Origin: Cristatella mucedo | Lineage: Eukaryota > Bryozoa > Phylactolaemata > Cristatellidae | NCBI GenBank assembly: GCA_009760855.2 | Contig: WPIO01000003.1 | Location: 8,704,001 to 8,735,000 of the forward strand | Direction of reading: 5' to 3' | Length of the DNA: 31,000 nt | In this document: in pieces, positions 1-10,226 of the stretch | Numbering within the stretch: the stretch's first letter is position 1 | Layout of the letters: each line of letters opens with the position of its first letter | The notes under the pieces: model-generated | Told to the model about the DNA's origin: nothing | What the model saw: only the letters and a program-made list of their open reading frames with translations | The model's database searches: none | Program-made: the position numbers and the translations under genes

Positions 1-1912
1 TGGATGTCGACCATCAATCATCTTTCTTACCGCTTCCAGGTCAGCACCTGACCTAGTGACCCTTGTAATGATCTAGCAGATCGCTTCTCTAGCCTGTATG
101 TGAGAAAGGAAGGTCAGATAAAATCGTCCGTTCCCAAGGTGGCATTATCTGTGTACTAATTTCTTAGCCTTTGCTTAACTTTCCCTTTTATTTCTGATGC
201 CACAACTGGCCCCATCTGGAAGCTCATCTCCCAGTCTATAAAGGCTCCTAGCCGTCTGGAACCCATAGCTACTGGTCTCCTTCTGACATGCACAGATTTG
301 CTGCTGTCCTGCTTAAGTAGCTAGCTTGACAAAATGGCTCTAGCCTCAGGTCTTGTACCTAAATCCTTCAAAGAAGCTGTTGCTAGGCCACTTGTTAAGA
401 AGTCGACACTAGACAGAACTTCAGCAACTTCTTTCCAGTTTTCCTACTGTCATTCTTATCATAGACACCGAAGCGAGTAGTGGCTGATCAGACCAACTCT
501 TACATCAAAACTTCGAGCCTAGAATGTTTGAGGTGAGATTTTATATATTACCATTCCACTGAGCCAGCACTACTGCTAGTCCATGAAAACCTTCTCATGA
601 AGGCTAATTTACGTATAGTCTCTGCTAGCCATGCTGGTTCCATCGACAGTATTTGGCAGAAGATCACAAAGCTGAGCTTCTGAGCGCCTATCGTCTTTCA
701 TTGGCTTCACTGGCTCGCTGCACTGCAAATCTTTGGGTCATATATCAGCGGACTATTTCAGAGCTTGGATGCTAAGGGTCATTAGTTCAGCCTTTAAAGT
801 GTGCAGAACCCTGGCGAATAGTGGGTTAGGTCCTGCTGTTTTAACAATCTACTCTTGCCTGTGTAGTCTGGGTTGGTCTAGCGGTTAAGGTGCTCGCCCC
901 AACTAAGGTCTGGCTGAGGTCGTGGGCTCGAGCCTTGAGGCATATGTGAAGCACCTGAATAGAGATTTAGTTCTCTTGGGGCGCTATACAAATGAATTAT
1001 ATTGATATTTTATTTAGTCGCCGTGCGAAATTTACGCTTTCATTTTTTCGTACTAAGCACGCACCTGTTCTAGAGCTTTGATCCAGGCCTATCTTCTAGT
1101 TCGTCGAAAACTCTTGGATTCATTGTTGCATGTTCACTTGAATGGCACCAATTTTTTTATATTGAATGACGATATAACTAGCTTAATAGTTATGGTTAAA
1201 CATAATGTTGCTTAAAATTTTAGAGCCCAACTTTTAAAGCAGGCTCAGCCAGCCTTTTCCGGTAATCCCTAGGCGATCATATAGGCCCGCAAGTAAAGTC
1301 TGCCATCTGACAGCTGTGCACACTGTAAAGAAATTCTAACCAGCCTAAATAAATAATACTGCCAAGCTACTATAGGAATTTATGCGATATGAACCTTTTA
1401 CTAGGTGCAAAACTGTGCAGCCAGGTTTGTCGGTCGTGAGCCAAACTATGCTACCACTACCAAAATACACCGCATCTCATTGACCTACTCCATTAAGCAG
1501 CGAACCGACTTCAAATTGCTGTCAATCACTGTTAGAAGATTCCTTTTCCCCTTGCCCGATCCACCTGAAATAGCTCTTTATTAGGCATAATTGCATCGTA
1601 CCCCCGCTCTTACGGATCAAGTCATTTAGCTTCTAACCAATATCGAATGCTTTGAAGACTTCAGTTCCTATACCTCCAAAGCCCGAGATTCACTCCAGAC
1701 ATGACTGTCCCAATGATATTCCGTGACTTGACGAAATAAAAAAGAAGCTAAAATGCCATCGACATTCGACAGTGCACTTGCTCGGTCCACCCGTCACATG
1801 TCTCGCTTTCGCTTCTGCGCTCTGAAATTGTGCATACTGTCACTAGCCTATTGAAACGCTTTCTTTCCAGCATAGCTAAAGTGCCTAGAAAGGAATTTAG
1901 TTCTCTTAGAGC
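1..1912 (+). mobile_element. Degenerate L2/CR1-like LINE (reverse transcriptase to 3' tail), split by a SINE
   Basis: No frame is intact, but scattered reverse-transcriptase blocks appear in order: ALASGLVPKSFKEAVARPLV with a following KKSTLD near 330-415, HSTEPALLLVHENLL near 555-600, and a block near 1165-1210 that matches the second LINE copy at 2540-2580. From about 1410 to 1530 the DNA parallels 2870-2990. The 3' tail (about 1874-1911) keeps the family AAAG(T/C)GCCTAGA...AGTTCTCT core. A family A SINE interrupts it at 868-1015. The relic ends about 50 bp before aGPCR exon 1. Confidence 0.75.
868..1015 (+). mobile_element. tRNA-derived SINE, family A, copy 1
   Basis: It has a polymerase III A box (tggtctagcgg, 874-884) and a B box (gtgggctcgagcc, 922-934), with class II-like spacing between them. 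Then follows a tail with the hairpin GCACC...AGTTCTCT...GGCGCT shared with the LINE family of this window, and an AT-rich end. It is inserted in the LINE relic. Confidence 0.8.
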
Positions 1913-1963
1913 ACCAGGCCACCCAAGTGCCATGCCCCGAGCGTGCTTATGATTGTGTTACAG

Positions 1964-2137
1964 GTGTCCGGTGCAAGGAGAGCACGCACGACAACATCCT
2001 CTGGTGGCGCTCTGGGGTCGGCACGACGTTGACTCTGCCGTGCCCTGGTCATCAGGTCGTGGAGCACTTGCCCGTCAACCATTCGGCCTCAAGCGCCGAG
2101 GATATCAAGCAGCATTTGACTCGTGACGATAAAGTCC
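1964..2137 (+). CDS. aGPCR exon 1 in window: first half of HRM domain
   Basis: The acceptor is gtgttacag before 1964 and the donor is gtaagt at 2138, a full-consensus site. The exon enters with two bases finishing a codon and leaves one base, giving 57 full codons. It carries the first two HRM cysteines (residues 3 and 26, the second in the motif LPCP) and the Trp pair in ILWWRSGVG, matching the usual C...W...G...PCP layout. A possible glycosylation site NHS follows. The spacing between the second and third cysteine (about 37 residues over the intron) is longer than usual. The open frame runs upstream of the splice site to an ATG at 1927, but that part overlaps the acceptor, so I do not take it as a start. 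Confidence 0.82.
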
Positions 2138-2241
2138 GTAAGTTCAAGTCAACGGCATCAGAAAATGGAAGGTCACCCAGCTGGTCTCGATTCATGGATC
2201 ATTCTTCTCAAAGGAATGTAGAATGCAACGGATATGCTTTT

Positions 2242-2297
<56 letters not shown>

Positions 2298-3233
2298 GGA
2301 GAGAAGCATGCTTCTTGCTGAGTCCATAGCATCGCTTAGAGCGTCAGACCTGCTACGGTACCTTAGATTCTTTCAGCAATTAATTGAGAATCCATCAAAT
2401 CAGCCGTGACGCGAAATGTAAATGTACCTTTGCTTTCATCCCTCCCAGCCTTCGAGCACCTCAAATTCTCTCAACTCACTTGCTGCATGTATTGATGACA
2501 TCCGCACATGGATGGCAACAAATTTTCTAAAACTAAACATAGATAAAACTAACTTACTAGTTATGGGCAAACCCAGTGTGATTCACAAATTGGAAAGGCT
2601 GACGCTCAAAATTGGCTCTGCCAGCATTTCTCCTGTTGAATCAGCTCAAAATCTAGGTGTCATGTTCCAAAGCGACCTCTAGTTAGACGACCATATCAGC
2701 TCCACAATCAAATCTGCCTATTTTCAGCTTCATAACATTGCTAAAATTCGGGCTTGTTTAGATAAGGATACCACGTCCAAGTTGGTCCATGTATTCGTGA
2801 CATCCCGTCTCGACTTCTGCAACTCACTGCTTGCTGGCCTACCGGCATTTGCGATCAGGCGATTGCAGCTGGTGCAAAACTCCCCAGCTAGGTTTGTCTG
2901 TCGTGAGCATCACAGTTGCCACATTACACCCCTTCTCGCCGACCTGCACTGGCTACCAGTCAAGCAACGGATTGACTTCAAGGTTTTGTCGCTCACTTTT
3001 AGGTTACTTTATTCTTTGGCTCCAGCCTATCTCTCAGATCTACTCCCCCACCAGACCACGCATCGTACCACCAGCTTTTCGGAATACAACAGTCTACATT
3101 GCCGAGCTGGGTTGGTCCAGCGGTTAAGGTGCTCGCCCCGACTAAGGTCTGGCTGAGATCGTGGGCTCGAGCCCTGAGGCATGTATGAAGCGCCTGAATA
3201 GAGATTTAGTTCTCTTGGGGCGCTATACAAATG

Positions 3234-3320
<87 letters not shown>

Positions 3321-6300
3321 AATACCTCGTACAAACCTCAAATCCTTTGGAAACCCTGCACTTTGTTCGAATGTTCCCAAAGCCTGGAACTCCCTGCCGA
3401 CTTGCCTCAGAACATCCCCTGACTTGACTACACTTAAAAAGAACTTAAAACACACCTACTTAACCATATTATTCATGTTGTTTATCAAGCATGATATTGC
3501 TCACCACTCAATTGCATTTCCCTTTGTAGCAAATGTAAAGCGCCTAGAGAAAGATTGAGTTCTCTGAGGGCGCTTTATCAAGTGCATTATAATAATTATT
3601 ATTAATCAATTTTCAGCCCACGCCAGCAGAACGTGTCAGCTGACGGCCGATGGCGACGCGGACTGGAGTGCCCCTGAGACGTCTCAATGCTTATCGACAT
3701 TTTTCAAGCTACTCAACGAGGAGGTGCGTGCCTGAACGCTGCACATGCGTATTCAGGCGGTCGCAAGACGAGTGTTAAATACCTGTGAACGCGACAAGAT
3801 ACAGTGTTTTCTGCCAGTCGTAATACGCGAAGGCCTGTTTCCGGTCGCAGCAAAAGCGGCACTTCTCTCATTGCGGCTGATGGAGCCGCCGGAGGCCTGA
3901 AAGCCAAGACTTCCAATATGTGCAATGGCGACTAGCAATCCCAGCGCTCGGATTCGGGTCAGGAAAGTGAGCGTGTGACTCTCTAGTCTGTAAAGGCCCG
4001 GACCCCTGTCCCGAAGCGGCCCACTAATCTCTGTGGACAGGTCAGTACAATCGCCAAGCAGGGCTGACTGCCGTCTGCTCGACATGCAGTCTGATGTAAG
4101 CAGGATGGCTGCCTGGCAGAAAGAATATAGTCTCTGAAGTGTTACTGTGGCGGTGGTGGCTGCAGATCTTGAGAGTCTCTCGGAGGCACACACGTGGACG
4201 CAGGCAGTACAAGAGACTCAATGTTTATTCTTCTTAAGTATACACTATTAATACACTGTGCATGAAAGCTCGGGGAATAACTGGCATTGGGAAATGCCCC
4301 TAAGGTCGCGGAATGTAGCTGCATCCGGTAATATTCCATACATTAGCGACAGGACACTTCGCTGCTGCATCGATTGCCTAATAATTGGCCACAGGTGAGG
4401 CGGTCGCGCTAATTATAACAGCCGCAGGCACACGAAGCGTCGCTTAGTTTCGCACACACCCATAAGACAACGTAATAATCCTTACGTATGCAACCGAGGC
4501 TGGGAAATTAGTTCGCCATAAACCTTGTTGGAGAGTCTTTCGTACGCGTAGCATGAAGAAAAATCGTGCAAAATGCAGCGGCACCGTCGTGCCAAAACGT
4601 TGCTACAGCATCTTACGGTGCTAGAAAAAACTCGAATAAAGCCGGCGGCTCAAAGTGGCCGGCGTGGCGTACCGTAGCTCGGCTAGCTAGCGAATGGCTT
4701 AGCTGAGCATTGTTGCTTTGTTGAACGTTTAGATTAATGCTAAAAGCAATGAGGAAACGGATAATGGAGAGGTTGAAATGACGTGGCTAATAGTGCTCGA
4801 AAACCACACGCGTCTGGAAGCGCTAGTGAATCCCACTGATTTGACTACAGCCGTCGCGGCCCTGAGACGGATTGTGGACAGTCAGGTGGGTGCTGCTTGA
4901 CCCGTGGGCCGCCGCTAGCTGCAACGCGAATCCACGAGAGCATGACGGCGATGGCGACGGCGTCTGCTGAAGCCGATCAAGTTCGAAGTCGGTAAGCGAT
5001 TACGACACGATACGATCGAAGGTTCTGCTTGCTGGGAAATAAATAATTAGGCAAGCTCGTTTTTCAGTGGAGGAAATTGGAGAAGCAGTCTCTTTTCCGA
5101 GGTGCTGAGCCACAGGTGAACACGTACGGCAGTAAACGGAAGCCTTACGATAAAGCATTTAACCACACAGCTTTTGCTGACGTAAGTATGAAGCACATTC
5201 CTTGCTCTTGTGGCTACACCTCTGGCCAACTCTTTTTTCCCAAACGGGTAGGTGCACGTGACTACTGTCAGCCGTTTCCAGCCATAGTTCAACACCGTGA
5301 TGGTGAGCGCTTAGCAGTAATGCCGTAACGAAATTTTCTCGACAACGTCGACCCGTTCATTTTCTTCTTAGGATAAAAATTTAATTTCTGCCACGCCTCG
5401 TTCTCGCCTCGATCCGTTGCTTCCTGCATAACAATAATTATAATAGCACACTTGATATAGCGCCCTCAGAGAACTCAATATCTTTCAAGGCGCTTTACAT
5501 TTGCTGCAAAGGAAACACGGTCGCCTGCTTCCGGGTCGTATTTTGAAGGTCGTTACCTGCTTTTGTTCTAGCTTTTCCTGAAGACCGTCGGTCACCTGCT
5601 TGCCGAGAAAAATGGCGCCGGCTGGAACGCGACTATCCCGCTGGCGCTGGAGGCTGCCAGACTGCTGCGAGTGGTCGACAGCTTCGGCTCGCTGCTCGCG
5701 GCCAGCTTCGCTCGGCGACACCGAAGGGGCGACATAGCCCTCAGCGAAACACGCTACAGGGGAGCCGCGGACGACATCAGTACGTCTGCTTTCGAGGAGC
5801 GGATCACGCGCCTTCCGCTTCTTCTCCGCTCGCTTTGCTGTCTGTTTTTGTCTGCTGTCGATCTCGCCCGCGCCACTTGCCAGGCCGAACGTACCGCGGC
5901 GGTCTCCTTTTCCCGCTACGCCGGACCAAAGCAGTTTCGCCGCCTTGGCTATCACTTTTAGATTGAATCGCATCACGCCGACCGCCGCGAGACCGAAATA
6001 GTAGTCGGGCGCGTCCGGCTTCGAAGCAAGCATGCCCACTTTAAGTCTGACCTCTCTATATCCGATATGTATACAAATTGTATTATTTATGAAATGATAT
6101 ACCGTATCTCTACTTTTGATAGGCTTAGAAGTTAAAGTAATGTCCAGTGCGCTCTTCAAAGGTCTGACGTTCCCCGATGCTAGCTATGAGCGTGCATTGA
6201 AACAACATTCTCCGAAGACGGCTTCGTTGTCTGTACCTGCCGGCTTATTCGACAACTTGGGTAACGGCCAATAGGGAGCTGCCGAAATTTTACTGCGCTA

Positions 6301-9300
6301 CTTTCGGTTTGAAATGGAAAAGACATTCCCAAGCTCGATGCCAATTAGCGAGCTCCACACTTCTAGCCAACGCAGCGAATCACTCTGCTTGCAGAATCGC
6401 TCTCGACGAAAAGCCAAGGTAATCGTGCTGTCTGCTTGCAGGTACTAGTGTTGATCAACTCTCTATCGTTGTCGTACGCTACGATAAGGTATCACTGCTG
6501 CTGCCCAATCCTGAGACGTTTGGAACTGCCGATGACAACGTTAACTCGGCTGTGATGTCGGTGAGCTTCCGCGACGAGACAGGCCTGGTGAATGTCACCG
6601 TCCCATTTACAATAGAGTTCTCCCTGATTGAGGTAAGTGTGGCCGACTGAATACGGTGAACAAGAGCCGGTTACACTTTATTGGCTTCACTTTGGCAGCT
6701 CTGCCCCCAGCGTCGGTGACCTCGTTGTGGGTGACATATGTCAGGTTAAATATGGTGAGCTTCGTCGGCTATTGTGTGTCCCTGTTGCTTCTCGGCCACT
6801 GGTGTGCAGTGCCCCGGTCTCGGCGGGTGGTTGGGCGGTTGGCTCGGTGCGGCCTTTGACGTGGGCTTGTGGCCCACAGCGGTGGCTCACCACGGATGCA
6901 CTCCCTTATCTGTGGTGAGTCAGCCCCTAGCTTATATATGTAACCGCTGGAGGAATAAAGCCAGAGTCTCGTTCACCGCTCGCGTTCGTCGCTCGTGTCT
7001 TCCTGTCTCCGTGAGACTCCACCAGCGCTGTTGCAGCCGGAGACACAGTAACATAACACGGCCTTCTATGCCCATGTATTGATTTAGTGTAAGCACGATT
7101 TGTTTGTTACGTTGCTAACCTTCATTCATTATTAGTTCTGCCACGAATTGTAGCAGAAGTAAAATGGGGGCAGTAGTTGTGCCACATTATCAGGCCAGTA
7201 GAGAGCAACATGATTTACAGGGGCTCCGACACTGAGTCTTAGTTTATACTGACCCAGTGCATGTCACCTCTAACCATATTATGCTTGTTGTCATTGACTA
7301 TGCTGCCATAACCATTCAATAATGCTTCCTTTACAGCACATGCAAAGTTCCTAGAAAGAGATTAATTTCTCTGATGGCACTATGCAAATGTATTGTTAAT
7401 TATTAATAACTGATACAAAAACTTTTTCTTAGATGTCCACAAAATCTAGCTGCCTCTAGTGCCAGCTACATCCAGCCAGTCTTTCGGAACCAAGTCACAG
7501 TGTATTTTTTATAGTACATTATTCATCGTCTTAGGCGATGTTTATAAGCGCCGTAAAGACTAGAAAGACTTTAGACAATCTACCCTGCACGATCTGGAAA
7601 TTACAGAGGTGCCAGAATGTATGCATCCAAGACGAACGGCTTAATAACGGCAGCTTATGAAGCAGCAGCAGCAGCAGCAGCAGCAGTAGGCAGGCAGTGC
7701 TAGGAACTTCGCCCAGCGCATACCGGCAGGCATTCGTAAATTTGAATAAACAACCGACAGCATAATGATAATAATAATCCACTTGATAAAGCGCCCACAG
7801 AAAACTCAATCTCTTTCTAGGCGCTTTACATTTGCTGCAAAGGGAAACGCAATTGAATGGTAAGTTAAATCATGCTTGAAAAACAACGTGAATAATATGG
7901 TTAGGGGTGACATGCACATGGTGAGCATGCAAATGTGGTTAGTGGCAGCATGCACAGTGTCAGCACGCATAAGCACATCAAGGACGAATTACAGAGACCC
8001 GCTAAATGCTGTCCTAAATAGGTGTGTTTTTAAGTTCATTTTAAATGTGGTCAAGTCAGGGGATGTTCTGACGCAAGCCGAGAGCGAGTTCCAGGCTTTG
8101 GGAGCATGCTAGCTAAATGCACGGTCTCCAAAGGATTTGAGGTTTGTACGAGTTGCATGAGCAATAGCAGCCAAGCGAAAGGCATCCCGAACGGTATAAC
8201 GACCTAAACAACCCAGCGTTATAAGCCAGGCACATGCAGAACACACTGTGTGCCGAAAGAGCCCTACCCTCTCCAAGTGTAATGCTTAAACACTCTTAGA
8301 AGGAGTTGTGCGACCGGGCAGCCAGCCTCATTGGATGAATCAAGAAAGGGCACCTTTGTAAGCGCTGTAAAGACTAGAAAGACTTTGAACTATCTACCCT
8401 GCATGATCTGGAAATTATAGAGGTGCCAGAATCTATGCACCCAAGACGAACGGCTTAATAACGGCAGGCATAAAATGACACTGCCTTTAAATATTTACAG
8501 ACTAAAACTGACTATTTTTCAGTCCATAACCGCAGCCACCATGATGTTCAGAAATGAAGTGCAGCAGTTTATTTCAGCTCGTTAGATATTTGCTGTCTCA
8601 GATTTCCCGTTCCGTGACCCATCCGTTCATTTTTTTGGTCGAGTGTTTTTTAACTGGCGTGTCGGAGAAACTAGTTTGACACCGACTGAGCTGTGTGAAC
8701 TGCCTTGAATGTTGCTAACCAGTCGACTAAAAATCTACAGATTATGCAATATCTAATACCCCTATGACCTCTGCCACGATTACTACCCCTACGAACTCTG
8801 CTACGATGATTAGTCCTATGAAGTCTGCTACGATGACTAGCCCTATGACCTTTGCCACGATGACTAGCCCTATGACCGCTGCCATGATGACTTACATTGA
8901 AGAAATTGACAGACCAAATATCTGTGTTAAAAAAGGCCAGATGCATTTGATGGCACCAACGACTCGTCGTCCTTCGCATTGTAGAACGTCAACGTGTCAA
9001 ATGCGGCCTGCTTTTCATCGGAGGTTGGAAACAGCAGTGTCGATATGCAGTGGAGACCCGTCGTCATTGCAATCCATAACCAGACGCATGGGACGATCCG
9101 GTGCAAATATTCGGGCAGCGGCATCTTTGGAGTGACGACGGACATGTACGATCGGAATGTAAGCCTGCCTTTTCTACTGTCATAAGGTTATTGGAGAACA
9201 ACCGCTGACTAGTTACCACAATGGTAACGCGCCTCCGGGTGAAAAAAATCTCTCATTGCTGCCCGACCTCTGCTTCTGCCAATGTTGCCCCCGCTGCTCT

Positions 9301-10174
9301 TCGACTTCAAGTTGCTAGAAAGCGTCATGTTAACAAGTAATTAGACTGACTAAGCATCAACATTTCCACCCGATTCCAAACAGAAACTGTACTTAAATAT
9401 GTGTTTCCGTGATGGTGCACTAAGTAAGGCGGTTGCTTTTCACAACCTCGGTCCCGAGGTCTTGGGTTCGAATCCTGGGGTGGGCGATCCGGTATTGCTG
9501 CTGCAAGCGGTGGCGATAGCCGTAAAGGCTCATCTTTCGCTATACAAAAGAGGCTCTTAAATCAGCTAGTATTTTGCCACCAATCTGGAGCCGCGAACCC
9601 ACCGGCTGGAGGCTTTTAGCTCGAGGCTGCTGCTTTGGCTAATGAGCCACAGAAACTATGCTGAACCGTCGTGATGGAACCGCTCTCTGCACCTACGAAA
9701 TTCCATGAAACCAACAATGGCCAGATATTTATAGACAGGCTAAGAAACGCGCTCTAGATTGAGCCGCGGATCACTTCTTAAGGACTGTTATTCTTAGATA
9801 AGGTAGGTAGAAGACAATTAATTATCTGCCAATTAACTCGTATAATTGTCGTTCAACTTACTGTCAGCATTGCACATAATTCGTAACATTTTGACGGCTA
9901 TATTTAAGTACCATAAAGTTTACTGTCATTCCTCAAGAGCCACATGGGTACTGTGGATCGAATCAAAAGCAGTGTACTCTCGAACCTGCACTCTCTCACT
10001 CCTTTTCTATCCCAGCTCGCTCACGCCCCGTGTCGTTGCTTCACCCTTTCATCGCTCCCCCTCTCTATCGCCTCACTATTCTTACCCCCTCTCTCTCTCT
10101 CCCCTCTCTCTCCCCCTCTCTCTCCCCCTCTCTCTTCCTCTCTCCCTCTCTCTCTCTTCTCTCTCCCTCTCTCT

Positions 10175-10226
<52 letters not shown>

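Larger units (their letters stand above)
2138..3616. other. aGPCR intron 1
   Basis: 1.48 kb. Holds a (GT)n tract with a short GA end and a LINE copy with a nested SINE and (TA)n tract. The short stretch 2304-2404 shows nothing recognisable. Confidence 0.85.
3724..5571. other. aGPCR intron 2
   Basis: 1.85 kb. Holds a minus-strand solo LTR (4140-4553) and a LINE tail (5430-5516). In 3724-4134 and 4559-5429 I see open frames but no recognisable protein, motif or repeat. Confidence 0.8.
6633..8984. other. aGPCR intron 4
   Basis: 2.35 kb, the longest internal intron. Left to right it holds the LTR-like element, a LINE 3' end (+), a 113-bp repeat, a CAG tract, a LINE (-), the second 113-bp repeat, and a 27-bp minisatellite. 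Stretch 8468-8757 shows nothing recognised. Confidence 0.85.

Noticed and set aside
868-940. Functional tRNA genes at the A/B boxes (also 3107, 9409, 21622)
   Set aside because: Heads run into SINE bodies, the cloverleaf ends do not pair well, and there are several diverged copies.
1927-1963. ATG at 1927 as start of the receptor
   Set aside because: It lies upstream of a good acceptor, gives no signal peptide, and the HRM exon enters mid-codon from an upstream exon.
3027-3455. Tyr/Ile-repeat frames
   Set aside because: Translation of the (TA)n tail of the nested SINE.
3753-4193. 146-codon minus-strand frame
   Set aside because: It runs into the solo LTR and has no recognisable motif.
7048-7052. 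Reading gtaac as the target duplication of gtaag for the LTR at 6638
   Set aside because: The related LTR at 4140-4553 has a perfect duplication only if its end is CAGTAACA, so gtaac is likely part of the LTR end.
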